The notes: a model not told the origin generated them from the sequence alone. A DNA stretch of 64,000 nt from Streptantibioticus silvisoli (GCF_027947535.2 NZ_JAAGKO020000001.1:62001-126000), one strand, 5' to 3'. Positions 34,429-43,611 are shown, counted from the stretch's first letter. Translations and numbers: made by a program.

Positions 34429-35924
34429 GCGAGGGGCGGGACGCGGCACCCGCCCGGCCGCGCCGCGTGCACGAACTGCTGGACGCCGCGGTGGCGGCCC
34501 GTCCGCAGGCCGCGGCGGTGACCGACCCGGCCGGTACCTGGACCTGGGCCGAGCTGTCCGGGGCGGTGCGCGGCTGCGCGGGGTGGCTGGCGGAGCGCGG
34601 AGTGGGCACCGGCAGCCGCGTCGTGGTCGTCGCCGCCACCGACCGCCGGGTGGTGGCGCTGCTGTACGCCTGTTCCGTGCTGGACGCCTGCTTCGTGCCG
34701 CTGGCCCCGGACTCCGGTGAGCGCTACCGGCGGCAGGTCGTCGCCGACTGCGGGCCGGACCTCGTCCTGACCGACGCCGACGCACTGCCGCCGCACGCCC
34801 TGCTCACCGCCGCCGAAGCGCCCGCGCCCCCGCCAGCGACTCCCCCGCCGCCGACTCCCGCAGCCGGGCCGGAAGCGGACCAGGACGGCCCCGCGCTGCT
34901 CATCTACACCTCGGGCAGCACGGGTTCGCCCAAGGGCGTGGTCTGCCCGCACCCCCAGGTGCTCTCCGCGTGCTCGGCGATCGCGGAACGGTTGCGCTAC
35001 CAGGCCGACGACGTGGTCCTGTGCCGGCTGCCGCTCTCCTTCGACTACGGCCTCTACCAGGTCCTGCTGTGCGCCCTGGCCGCCTGCCGGCTGGTGCTGG
35101 CCGGCCCCGGCGGCGACCTGGGCCTGCTGGCGACCGCCCGGCGCACCGGGGTGACCGTGGTGCCGCTGGTCCCCTCCCTGGCGGACCTGCTGCTGCGGCT
35201 GGCCCGGCGGGACACCGGCCCCACCCGGATCAGGCTGTTCACCAACACCGGCGAGGCGCTGGCCCCGGCCGCCCGTGCGGCGCTGCGGGAGCGGTTCGCC
35301 GGCGCGCGCGTCCAGCTGATGTTCGGCATCACCGAGTGCAAGCGCGTCGCGATCATGGAGCCCGACGGCGACCTGGCGCGCCCGCACGCGGTCGGCCGGC
35401 CGCTGACCGGCACGACCGTCGACATCCTCGGCCCCGGCGGGGAACCGCTGCCAACTGGGGAGACCGGCGAGATCACCGTCACGGGACCGCACGTGATGGC
35501 CGGTTACTGGCGGGCGCCGGAACTGACCCGGCGCACCTTCCGCCCGGACGGCCCCGGTGGCCGGGTACGCCTGCACACCGGGGACTTCGGCCGGCTCGAC
35601 GCGGACGGCTACCTCTACTTCGCCGGCCGGCGCGACGACGTCTTCAAGTCCAACGGGGTACGCACCAGCGTCGCCGAGATCGAGTCGGCGGCCCGGGACG
35701 TGCCTGGGGTGACCGAGGCCGCCTTCCTCCCGCCCGGCGCCGGGGGCCCCGCCGTGCTGTACGCGGTGACCGACCTGACCCCCGAGGCGGTGCTGCGCGC
35801 GGTGCGCCGGCTCCTCGGCCCCGACAAGGCGCCCGCCCGCTGCCTGGTCGCCCCCGCGCTTCCGCACGGCCCGAACGGGAAGATCGACCGTGCGGCCCTG
35901 CGCACCCGACAGGAGAGCCGATGA
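34425..35924 (+). CDS. AMP-dependent acyl/aminoacyl ligase
   Basis: A 499-aa adenylate-forming enzyme (ANL family) without a fused carrier. Motif A3 is LLIYTSGSTGSPKGVVCPHPQ (about residues 158-178, quoted in part elsewhere), A5 is MFGITECKRVAI, A7 is LHTGDFGRLDADGY, A8 runs GRRDDVFKSNGVRTSVAEIE and A10 is PNGKIDRAAL with the catalytic Lys. A Pro/Ala-rich loop (about 128-150) precedes A3. It probably activates the pathway's starter acid or amino acid and loads it on the free carrier protein encoded 2.5 kb downstream. The A4-A5 pocket lacks an obvious Asp that would mark an alpha-amino acid, so the substrate is open. Confidence 0.88.
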   Translation: MSEGRDAAPARPRRVHELLDAAVAARPQAAAVTDPAGTWTWAELSGAVRGCAGWLAERGVGTGSRVVVVAATDRRVVALLYACSVLDACFVPLAPDSGERYRRQVVADCGPDLVLTDADALPPHALLTAAEAPAPPPATPPPPTPAAGPEADQDGPALLIYTSGSTGSPKGVVCPHPQVLSACSAIAERLRYQADDVVLCRLPLSFDYGLYQVLLCALAACRLVLAGPGGDLGLLATARRTGVTVVPLVPSLADLLLRLARRDTGPTRIRLFTNTGEALAPAARAALRERFAGARVQLMFGITECKRVAIMEPDGDLARPHAVGRPLTGTTVDILGPGGEPLPTGETGEITVTGPHVMAGYWRAPELTRRTFRPDGPGGRVRLHTGDFGRLDADGYLYFAGRRDDVFKSNGVRTSVAEIESAARDVPGVTEAAFLPPGAGGPAVLYAVTDLTPEAVLRAVRRLLGPDKAPARCLVAPALPHGPNGKIDRAALRTRQESR

Positions 35925-37186
35925 GCGACGACCTGCCCCGACACCTGCTGGCGGCGTTCGGCAGCCCGCTGTACCTCTACCGGCTCGACGCCGCCGAGGA
36001 CGCCGCGCACTCCCTGCGCGGCCAACTGCCGCGGGGCGCCGCCCTGTACTACTCCCTCAAGGCCAATCCGCACCCGGCACTCGGCGAGGTGCTGCGGGCC
36101 GGCGGCTGCCGGGCGGAGATCTCCTCCACCGGTGAACTGGCCGCCGCCCTGGAGGCGGGCTGGGCCGGTGAGGACTGCCTGTACACCGGACCGGCCAAGA
36201 CGGCCGGGGAGGTGGCGCAGGCGCTCGGCCGCGGGGTGCGCCGTTTCTCGGTCGAGTCGGCGGCGGACCTGGACCGGGTCGCCCGTACCGCGGCCGCGCA
36301 GGGCCGGACCGCGGAGTGCCTGCTGCGGATCAACTCGGCCCGCAGCGGCGCGTCGGGCCTGCGCATGAGCGGCCCGTCGAAGTTCGGCGTCCACGAGGCC
36401 GACGTCCTCGCGCGGCCGGAGCGCTTCGCCGACCGGCCGGGCGCCCGGGTGGTCGGGGCGCATTACTTCCCGATCAGCACCGCGCGCAGCGAGGACGCGC
36501 TGATCGCGGAGTTCACCGCGAGCATCGAATCGGCCCGCCGGCTGCGGGACGCCGGACTGCCGCTGGCCCACCTCGACCTCGGCGGCGGTTTCGCCGCCCC
36601 CTACGCCGAGCCGGGCGAACGACCGCACTACCCGCGGTTGCGGGAGGCGCTGGAGACCCTGCTGTCCTCCCGGCTGCCCGGCTGGCGCGACGGCCTGCCC
36701 GCGGTCGCGTTCGAGTCGGGCCGCCACCTGGTGGGCGGCTGCGGCGCCCTGGTGTGCACGGTGGCGGAGGTGAAGGAGAACGAGGGCGGCCGGTTCGTGC
36801 TGGTCGACAGCGGCATCCACCACCTGGGCGGGATGGCGGGACTGGGCCGGCTGGTGCGCCCGGCGGCCACCCCGGAACCCGGCGCCGCGCACCCCGCGCT
36901 GACCAGCCACCTGGTGGGCCCGCTGTGCACGCCCGCCGACGTGCTGGGCAGCAAGGTGCCGGTCTGCGCGGCCGGTCCGGGCGACGTGCTGGTGGTACCC
37001 AACACCGGCGCCTACGGGCTCACCGCCAGCCTGCTGGGCTTCCTCAGCCGCCCGGCCCCCGCGGAGGTCTTCGTGCGGGGCCGGACGGTGGTCTCCGCCT
37101 CCCGGCTGACCCTTTCGCGCACCCCGCTGGACACCGGGGTGGACCTGCCCGTTCCGGTGACGACGACAGGAGACGTCCCCGCATGA
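35921..37186 (+). CDS. PLP group IV decarboxylase (DapDC/BtrK-like)
   Basis: A 421-aa fold-type III PLP enzyme of the ornithine/diaminopimelate decarboxylase group. The Schiff-base Lys is K47 in YYSLKANPHP. HLDLGGGFAAPY is the PLP-phosphate Gly loop, FESGRHLVGGCGALVCTV supplies the Glu-Ser-Gly-Arg motif, and GPLCTPADVLG carries the active-site Cys (C336) of the partner subunit. The DapDC-type EPGR is FESGR here. Family members in carrier-based clusters, such as BtrK of butirosin, decarboxylate an aminoacyl group while bound to a carrier protein, which fits a cluster with a free carrier. The ATG overlaps the ligase stop. Confidence 0.88.
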   Translation: MSDDLPRHLLAAFGSPLYLYRLDAAEDAAHSLRGQLPRGAALYYSLKANPHPALGEVLRAGGCRAEISSTGELAAALEAGWAGEDCLYTGPAKTAGEVAQALGRGVRRFSVESAADLDRVARTAAAQGRTAECLLRINSARSGASGLRMSGPSKFGVHEADVLARPERFADRPGARVVGAHYFPISTARSEDALIAEFTASIESARRLRDAGLPLAHLDLGGGFAAPYAEPGERPHYPRLREALETLLSSRLPGWRDGLPAVAFESGRHLVGGCGALVCTVAEVKENEGGRFVLVDSGIHHLGGMAGLGRLVRPAATPEPGAAHPALTSHLVGPLCTPADVLGSKVPVCAAGPGDVLVVPNTGAYGLTASLLGFLSRPAPAEVFVRGRTVVSASRLTLSRTPLDTGVDLPVPVTTTGDVPA

Positions 37187-38370
37187 CGCCACAGCCGACG
37201 GCGCCCGCCTCCGGGGCGGCCGACCTCGCGGCCGGACTGCGCCCGCTGTTCGCCGAACGGGCCGGCCGCGTCGACACCGCCGGCGACTTCCCCGCCGACA
37301 ACCTCGACGCCCTGCGCGCCAGCGGGCTGATGGGGTTGCTGGTCCCCACCGGGTACGGCGGCGGGGGCGGCGGTGTCGGCGACCTGGCGGAGGCGGCCCG
37401 GATCATGGCCGGCGGCTGCCTGTCGACGGCCATGATCTGGGCCATGCACTGCCAGCAGGTCGACGCCCTCGTCCGGCACGCCACCCCCGAACTGCGCGAC
37501 GAACTGCTGCCGCGGGTGGCGCGCGGCGAGGTCTACATCGCCTCGGTGACGACCGAGGCGGGCAAGGGCGGCCGGCTGACGAGCGCCGAGGCCGCCCTGG
37601 AGCACACCGGAGCGACCCTGGCGCTGCACCGCGACGCCCCCGTGGTGACCGGCGGCGAACACGCCGACGGCTACCTCGTCACCATGCGCGAGGCACCGGA
37701 CGCGCCCGACAGCCGGGTGAGCCTGGTGTACGCCGACCGGGACCTGACGAAGACCGAGGTGTACGGCTCCTGGAACGCCCTCGGCATGCGCGGCACCCGC
37801 AGCGTCGGCATGCGGCTGTCGGCGAACGTCCCGGTACGCAACGTGGTCGGCGGGCCCGGCGCCTTCCGCGCGGTCGCCACCGACAGCATGATCGCCGTCG
37901 GGCACATCGCCTGGGCCGCCTGCTGGCTGGGCGCCGCCCAGTCGGCGTTCGGCCAGGTCGTCTCCCTGCTCAGGTCGCCGAACCGGCCGCGCTCGGTGGA
38001 CCCCAGGTCCGACCTGACCACCGAACGGCTCGGCCGTACCCGCATGGACCTGGAACTGGTCGGCGCCTACCTGCACCAGGTGACCGCGGAGGTGGCGCGC
38101 CACCGCGAGCAGGGCCTGTCGATCGACACCCCGCCGGTGCAGATCCACCTCAACACCCTCAAGGTCACCGCCGCCGAGCTGACGTACGCGGCGGTCGACC
38201 GGCTGGTCCAGCTGTGCGGGCTGTCCGTCGGCTACAGCAAGGACTCGGCGGTTCCGCTGGAACGCCACCTGCGCGACCTGCGCTCGGCCGCGCTCAACTA
38301 CTCCAACGACCGGCTGCTGACCGCGACCGGTTCGCTCGCCCTGCTCGACCGGTCAGTCCGGCTGGCGTAA
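37183..38370 (+). CDS. Acyl-CoA-dehydrogenase-like flavoprotein
   Basis: A 395-aa FAD enzyme of the acyl-CoA dehydrogenase fold. Recognisable parts: LRASGLMGLLVPTGYGGGGGGV at the N-domain end (in part), GGCLSTAMIWAMHCQQVDAL, the FAD-contact segment YIASVTTEAGKGG, WNALGMRGTRSVGMRL in the beta domain and VQLCGLSVGYSKDSAVPLERHLRD in the C-domain. The usual YEGT region with the catalytic Glu is replaced by LNYSNDR. It lies between the decarboxylase and the carrier genes, so oxidation of a carrier-bound acyl or aminoacyl chain is likely. Alternative roles seen in this fold are N-oxidation and hydroxylation with a flavin reductase. Confidence 0.87.
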   Translation: MTPQPTAPASGAADLAAGLRPLFAERAGRVDTAGDFPADNLDALRASGLMGLLVPTGYGGGGGGVGDLAEAARIMAGGCLSTAMIWAMHCQQVDALVRHATPELRDELLPRVARGEVYIASVTTEAGKGGRLTSAEAALEHTGATLALHRDAPVVTGGEHADGYLVTMREAPDAPDSRVSLVYADRDLTKTEVYGSWNALGMRGTRSVGMRLSANVPVRNVVGGPGAFRAVATDSMIAVGHIAWAACWLGAAQSAFGQVVSLLRSPNRPRSVDPRSDLTTERLGRTRMDLELVGAYLHQVTAEVARHREQGLSIDTPPVQIHLNTLKVTAAELTYAAVDRLVQLCGLSVGYSKDSAVPLERHLRDLRSAALNYSNDRLLTATGSLALLDRSVRLA

Positions 38371-38417
38371 CCGTCCCCCGGCGCCCCGCGCGGGCGCCCA
38401 CCACCGAAGGAGCACCT

Positions 38418-38687
38418 GTGCGGGAAGCCCCCTGGCCCCCGGAGTTCGAGAAGCTGCTGCGCGCCAACCTGCCGTTGCTCGACGCGGACGCGCCCCTCGA
38501 CCCCGGCCTGAACCTCGCCGACCACGGTCTGGACTCGCTGGCGACCGTCGGCCTGCTGATGGACCTGGAGGAACTGCTCGGCGTCACCATCCCGGACGAG
38601 CTGCTCGAGCAGACCAGCTTCCAGGACCCCCTGGCCGTCTGGCAGTTGATGGCCTCGGCCGCCGGCGACGGCGCCGCCCCCGCGTGA
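38418..38687 (+). CDS. Discrete acyl/peptidyl carrier protein
   Basis: An 89-aa four-helix carrier protein. The phosphopantetheine attachment Ser is S40 in DHGLDSLATVGLLMDLEE, with the usual Asp before it. Helix III region is VTIPDELLEQTSFQ. GTG start with GAAGGAGC six bases upstream. It is the only intact carrier in the window, so the ligase, decarboxylase, flavoprotein and condensation protein presumably all work on it. Its stop overlaps the GTG of the nucleotidyltransferase gene. Confidence 0.93.
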   Translation: MREAPWPPEFEKLLRANLPLLDADAPLDPGLNLADHGLDSLATVGLLMDLEELLGVTIPDELLEQTSFQDPLAVWQLMASAAGDGAAPA

Positions 38688-39931
38688 CGGATGCCGCGCC
38701 CCGCCCCGTCCACCCCGACCGATCGGAACCGCACATGGCCGTCCGCCCCGACCAGCCGCCCGTCCCCGCGTTCCGCGCGGACTCCTCCCCGGAACGCCTG
38801 GCCGACGAGCTGCTGCTCGCCCTCGCCCGGCCCCGCCTGACCCAGGAGGTGTGCGCGCGGGTGCGCGACGTCCTGGGCACGCACGGCGCCGGCCTGGACT
38901 GGGGCCGCTTCGTCGACCTCGCCGGGCGGCACGGCGTCCTGCCGCTGGTGGGCCGCAACCTGATCCGCCACCGGCTCGCCCAGTCCGACGAGGGCCGGCC
39001 GCTGGCCCCCTACCGGTGGATCTACTCGTACGCCTACGAGGGCAACCGGCGCCGCAACCAGGCCCTCGCCGACGAGTACGCCAAGGTGCTGCGCGCCGTC
39101 GACGACGCGGGGATCGCCTACGCCATCCGCAAGGGGCAGCCGCTGGTCGACACGGTGTACGGCGACCCGGGGGCCCGGCGGGTCGGGGACCTGGACCTGC
39201 TGCTGCGCCGCGACACCCTCGCCCGGGTCGCCGACGCGCTCACCGACCTCGGCTACGCGCAGGGGCGCCAGTCGCAGAACGGTGAGCGGATCGAACCGTT
39301 CGACCGCAGGACGCAGTTGTTCTGGCGCACCAAACTCACCAACGTGGCCCTGCCGTTCGTCAAGCTCTCGCACCGTGACGACGTCGAGCTGTTCATCATC
39401 GACCCGTGCACCAGCCTGTTCCAGGTCAGTTCGGGCGTCGAGGCGGACGTCGGCGACTTCCTCGACCGGCGGGTGCGGCGCACGGTCTACGGCGAGCCGT
39501 CGTTCGTGATGGACCGCACCGACCAGCTGATCGACGCGTGCGTGCAACTGCACGTCGAGGCCACCACGTTGTACTACATCGAGATCGGCAAGGACCTGAC
39601 GCTGCTGAAGTTCCTGGAGCTGGCCGAACTGCTGCGCGCCGCGGATGAGGACGTCGCCGAGGAGTTCCGGCGCCGGGTCGACGTCTACGACTGCGCCGGG
39701 TCGGTCGCCTGGGCCCTGCACCACACGGCGCTGCTGTACCCGGACGCGGTGCCCGCCGCCCTGGCCGACGGCTTCCCGGTGGCCGACGCCGCCACCCTCG
39801 ACGAGTACGGCGCCTTCGACGGACAGGTCCACCGCTGGGAGAGCGACTTCACCACCCGGCTGTTCGACCCCGCCCGCAACAAGGACGTCACCGCGCGGAG
39901 CAACGTCCCCGGTCCCCGCGCGGCCGTCTGA
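38684..39931 (+). CDS. NTP_transf_5-type nucleotidyltransferase
   Basis: A 415-aa protein of the uncharacterised nucleotidyltransferase family NTP_transf_5 (MNT/PolB fold). The core is YAIRKGQPLVDTVYGDPGARR followed by VGDLDLLLRRD, the G-D-x-D metal-binding motif, and a third acidic strand near DDVELFIID. The rest is helical. It could start at the GTG overlapping the carrier stop (38684) or at the ATG at 38735; coupling favours the former. Relatives occur in lanthipeptide, lasso-peptide and capsule loci with little biochemistry. Here it might nucleotidylate the product, for self-protection or as a tailoring step; that is inferred. Confidence 0.8.
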   Translation: MTDAAPRPVHPDRSEPHMAVRPDQPPVPAFRADSSPERLADELLLALARPRLTQEVCARVRDVLGTHGAGLDWGRFVDLAGRHGVLPLVGRNLIRHRLAQSDEGRPLAPYRWIYSYAYEGNRRRNQALADEYAKVLRAVDDAGIAYAIRKGQPLVDTVYGDPGARRVGDLDLLLRRDTLARVADALTDLGYAQGRQSQNGERIEPFDRRTQLFWRTKLTNVALPFVKLSHRDDVELFIIDPCTSLFQVSSGVEADVGDFLDRRVRRTVYGEPSFVMDRTDQLIDACVQLHVEATTLYYIEIGKDLTLLKFLELAELLRAADEDVAEEFRRRVDVYDCAGSVAWALHHTALLYPDAVPAALADGFPVADAATLDEYGAFDGQVHRWESDFTTRLFDPARNKDVTARSNVPGPRAAV

Positions 39932-39967
39932 GCCGGGTACGAGGAGACGAGAGCCCTGACGGAGACC

Positions 39968-41755
39968 ATGACCACCGCTCCCCCCGCCGCCGGCACGCCG
40001 CTGGGCACGTTGCTGCGCCGGCTGCTGCGCCGCCACCGGCTGCCGCTGGCCGCCCTGCTGGCCATGCAGCTGCTCCAGTGCGCCTGCATGCTGTACCTGC
40101 CGGCGGTCAACGCCGACCTGATCGACCACGGCGTGCTGCGGGGCGACACGGGGTACATCACCGCCCAGCTGCCGCTCATGCTCGCGCTGGCCCTGGTGCA
40201 GATGGCGGCGCTCGTCACGGTGGCCGGCCTCAGCTCCTGGATCTCCGGCTGCGTCGGGCACGACATCCGCGAGGCGGTCTTCGGGCTGGTGCACGCCTTC
40301 TCCACCCGGGAGTTCGCCCGGCACGGCATCCCGTCGCTGGTCACCCGCACGATCAACGACGTGCAGCAGGTCCAGGTCTTCACCCAGACCTGCCTGGCGG
40401 TCGCGCTGTCCGCGCCGGTCACCTGCGTGGGCGGCATCCTGATGGCACTGCGCCAGGACGTGCCGCTCGCCTGCGTCCTGGTGGTCGAGGTCCCGGTGCT
40501 GACGGTGGTGATCCTGGCGATCGTGCGCCGGATGCAGCCGGTCTTCCGCGTCCTTCAGGGCGGCATCGACACGGTCAACCGGATTCTGCGCGAGCAGATC
40601 ACCGGCCTGCGGATCGTCCGCGCCTTCCGGAAGGAGGACGTCGAGCGGGCCCGGTTCGCCGCCGCCAACGACGCGCTCACCGACTCCGCGCTGCGGGCCG
40701 GCCGGCTCACCACGCTGATGTTCCCGCTGGCCCAGACGCTGGTGAACCTGACCGCGGTGCCGCTGCTGCTGTGGGCGGCCCACCGGGTCGGCTCCGGCAG
40801 CATGCCGCTCGGCGCGGTCACCGCGTTCCTCAGCTATCTCACGCAGATCCTCGTGGCGGTCGTCTCCGCCACCACCGCGTTCGCCATGCTGCCGCGCGCC
40901 CAGGTGTGCGCCGAGCGGATCACGCAGGTGCTGTCGACCGCGCCGGAGCTCACGCCCCCGGCGGTCCCGGTGCGCGACCTCGATCCCGGCCGGGGCGTAC
41001 GGATCACCGGCGCGGTCTTCACCCACCCCGGCGCCCAGGAGCCGGTGCTGCGCGACATCGACCTGGTCGCGGAACCCGGCAGGACCGTCGCCGTCGTGGG
41101 ATCGACCGGCAGCGGCAAGTCGACCGTGCTGTCCCTGGTCGCCCGGCTCGCCGACGTCACGTCCGGACAGGTGCTGGTCGGCGGTCAGGACGTGCGCGAC
41201 ATCGACCCGGCCGTACTGGCCCGCACGGTGGGGCTCGTACCGCAGGGCGCGCTGCTGCTGTCCGGCACGGTCGCGTCCAACCTCCGCTACGGACGGCCCG
41301 CGGCCACCGACGAGGACCTGTGGCGGGCGCTGCGGGCGGCGGAGGCCGAGCACTTCGTGCGGGCGCTGGACGGCGGACTCGGCGCGGCGGTGGCCCAGGG
41401 GGGCTCGAACTTCTCCGGGGGTCAGCGGCAACGCCTGGCGATGGCCAGGGTCCTGGTGCAGCGGCCCCGCGTCTACCTGCTCGACGACCCCTTCTCCGCG
41501 CTCGACCAGGCCACCGAGCTGGCGGTGCGCGCCTCGCTCGCCCGTGAGGTGGGCGACGGCACCGTTCTGCTGGTCACCCAGCGCATCGGCGCCGCGATGG
41601 CGGCCGACCGCATCGTGGTGCTCGACGAGGGCCGCGTCAGCGGTGCGGGAACGCACCGCGAGCTGCTGGAGCACAACGCGACCTACCGCGAGATGGTCGT
41701 CTCGCAGTTCCCCGACGGGGACCCGTCGCGTCCCGGTGAGCCGGTGTCACGATGA
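39968..41755 (+). CDS. ABC exporter subunit 1 (degenerate catalytic site)
   Basis: A 595-aa half-transporter with six membrane helices (residues about 25-330) and an ATPase domain. Walker A VGSTGSGKST is at about 378-387. The signature NFSGGQRQ is close to consensus, Walker B reads VYLLDDPFSALD with Asp in place of the catalytic Glu, and the switch residue is Gln (LVTQRIG) in place of His. These are the hallmarks of the degenerate subunit of heterodimeric exporters such as TM287/288. Its stop overlaps the start of subunit 2. Role: export of the cluster product or self-resistance. Confidence 0.93.
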   Translation: MTTAPPAAGTPLGTLLRRLLRRHRLPLAALLAMQLLQCACMLYLPAVNADLIDHGVLRGDTGYITAQLPLMLALALVQMAALVTVAGLSSWISGCVGHDIREAVFGLVHAFSTREFARHGIPSLVTRTINDVQQVQVFTQTCLAVALSAPVTCVGGILMALRQDVPLACVLVVEVPVLTVVILAIVRRMQPVFRVLQGGIDTVNRILREQITGLRIVRAFRKEDVERARFAAANDALTDSALRAGRLTTLMFPLAQTLVNLTAVPLLLWAAHRVGSGSMPLGAVTAFLSYLTQILVAVVSATTAFAMLPRAQVCAERITQVLSTAPELTPPAVPVRDLDPGRGVRITGAVFTHPGAQEPVLRDIDLVAEPGRTVAVVGSTGSGKSTVLSLVARLADVTSGQVLVGGQDVRDIDPAVLARTVGLVPQGALLLSGTVASNLRYGRPAATDEDLWRALRAAEAEHFVRALDGGLGAAVAQGGSNFSGGQRQRLAMARVLVQRPRVYLLDDPFSALDQATELAVRASLAREVGDGTVLLVTQRIGAAMAADRIVVLDEGRVSGAGTHRELLEHNATYREMVVSQFPDGDPSRPGEPVSR

Positions 41756-43611
41756 GACGGCCACGCGCCACGGCGCCCGCGGCGCCCGCAGTGCCCGCGA
41801 AGGGGCCCGCCACCGGCACGCCGCGGACCAGGCCGGCCGCCTTCGGCCCGTCGGCCGCCCGGGTGCTGCGGCGCCTGGTGTCCTTCCGGCGGCTGATCAC
41901 CGGCATCGCGGCCCTCGGCCTGACCAGCATCCTGCTCAACGTGTGCGGTCCGCGCCTGCTGGGCCACACCACGGACCTGATCTTCTCCGGCACCCTCGGC
42001 GGCGACCGCCGCCGGGGCATCGACTACCACGCGGTGACCGTGACGCTGGCGGTCACGCTCGCGGTGTACGCGGTCTCCGGGCTGTGCTGGATCCTCCAGG
42101 GGCGGCTGACCACCCGGGTCATCCAGCACGCCGTGTCGGCCCTGCGCCAGGAGGCCGGGACGAAGCTGTCGCGCCTGCCGCTGTCCTACTTCGACCGGCA
42201 GCAGCGCGGCGAGGTGCTCGCCCGGGTCACCAACGACGTCGACAACCTCTCCCAGTCGCTCCAGCAGACCCTCAGCCAGGTCACCAACTCCCTGCTGCTG
42301 GTGCTCGGCATCATCGTCATGATGATGTGGATCTCCCCGCTGCTGGCGGTGATCGCGCTGGTCACCGTGCCGCTGGCCCTGCTCGGCGCGCTCGCGGTCG
42401 GCCGCCGGGCCCAGCCGCAGTTCGCCCGCCAGTGGCAGTCGACCGGCGAACTGAGCGCCTACGTCGAGGAGATGTACAGCGGCCACGCCCTCGTCAGGTC
42501 CTCCGGCCGGGGGCCCGACGCGGTGCGGGAGTTCGGCGAACGCAACCGCGCCCTGCTGCTCGCCGGCTTCCGGGCGCAGTTCCTGAGCGGTCTGACCCAG
42601 CCGGTGATGAGCTTCGTCAACAACGTCGACTACGTGCTGATCGCGGTGGTCGGCGGGCTGCGGGTGGCCTCCGGCACCCTGAGCATCGGCGAGGTGCAGG
42701 CGTTCATCCAGTACGCCTGGCAGTTCAGCGGCCCGCTGTCCCAACTGGCCGCGCTCGGCAACGTCATGCAGTCCGGTGTCGCCTCGGCGGAGCGGATCTT
42801 CGAGTTCCTCGACGCACCGGAGGAGACCCCGGACCCGCCCGCCAGCACGGCACCGCCGCAGCCGCGCGGCCGCGTCACCCTGGAGAACGTCTCCTTCGGC
42901 TACGAACCGGGGCGCCCGCTGCTGCGCGGCATCGACCTGGACGTCCCGGCGGGCCGCACCGTCGCCGTCGTCGGATCGACGGGCGCGGGCAAGACCACGC
43001 TCGTCAACCTGCTCATGCGCTTCTACGAGGTGACCGGCGGACGCATCCTGATCGACGGCGCGGACGCCGCCGCGATGACCCGTCACGCGCTGCGTTCCCA
43101 CTTCGGCACGGTGCCCCAGGACACCTGGCTGTTCGCCGGCACCGTCGCCGACAACATCGCCTACGGCGTCTCCCGGCTGGTGACGCGGGAGGAGATCGAG
43201 GCGGCGTCCCGGGCGGCGGCGGCCGACCACTTCATCCGCACGCTGCCGGACAGCTACGACACCGTCCTGGCGGACGACGGCGCCGGAGTCAGCGCCGGTG
43301 AGCGCCAACTCCTCACCATCGCACGGGCGTTCCTGGCCGACCCGCCCATCCTGCTGCTGGACGAGGCCACCAGCGCCGTCGACACCCGCACCGAACTGCT
43401 GATCCAGCGGGCCACCGAACGGCTGAGCGCGGGACGCACCACGTTCGTCATCGCCCACCGGCTGTCCACCATCAGAAAGGCGGACCTCATCCTGGTGATG
43501 GACGAGGGTGCCGTCGTCGAACGCGGAACGCACGCCGAACTCCTCGCCCTGGGCGGCCTGTACGCCCGCCTGCACGCCGCCCACGCCGGCCGGGGGACGG
43601 GCACGGGCTGA
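41752..43611 (+). CDS. ABC exporter subunit 2 (catalytic site intact)
   Basis: A 619-aa half-transporter: a 35-residue Pro/Ala-rich lead, six helices (about 40-350, with LSYFDRQQRGEVLARVTNDVDNL as the intracellular coupling region, quoted in part) and an ATPase domain. Walker A VGSTGAGKTT is at about 407-416, Walker B is ILLLDEATSAVD with the catalytic Glu, and the switch His is in IAHRLST. The signature is the degenerate VSAGERQ in place of LSGGQ. Together with subunit 1 this gives one working and one dead ATP site, the heterodimer arrangement. It is the last gene of the biosynthetic operon. Confidence 0.93.
   Translation: MRRPRATAPAAPAVPAKGPATGTPRTRPAAFGPSAARVLRRLVSFRRLITGIAALGLTSILLNVCGPRLLGHTTDLIFSGTLGGDRRRGIDYHAVTVTLAVTLAVYAVSGLCWILQGRLTTRVIQHAVSALRQEAGTKLSRLPLSYFDRQQRGEVLARVTNDVDNLSQSLQQTLSQVTNSLLLVLGIIVMMMWISPLLAVIALVTVPLALLGALAVGRRAQPQFARQWQSTGELSAYVEEMYSGHALVRSSGRGPDAVREFGERNRALLLAGFRAQFLSGLTQPVMSFVNNVDYVLIAVVGGLRVASGTLSIGEVQAFIQYAWQFSGPLSQLAALGNVMQSGVASAERIFEFLDAPEETPDPPASTAPPQPRGRVTLENVSFGYEPGRPLLRGIDLDVPAGRTVAVVGSTGAGKTTLVNLLMRFYEVTGGRILIDGADAAAMTRHALRSHFGTVPQDTWLFAGTVADNIAYGVSRLVTREEIEAASRAAAADHFIRTLPDSYDTVLADDGAGVSAGERQLLTIARAFLADPPILLLDEATSAVDTRTELLIQRATERLSAGRTTFVIAHRLSTIRKADLILVMDEGAVVERGTHAELLALGGLYARLHAAHAGRGTGTG

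Noticed and set aside
38294-41674. 1126-codon minus-strand frame opposite ACP, nucleotidyltransferase and ABC genes
   Set aside because: Antisense to four well-supported genes with standard motifs; no recognisable domain of its own.
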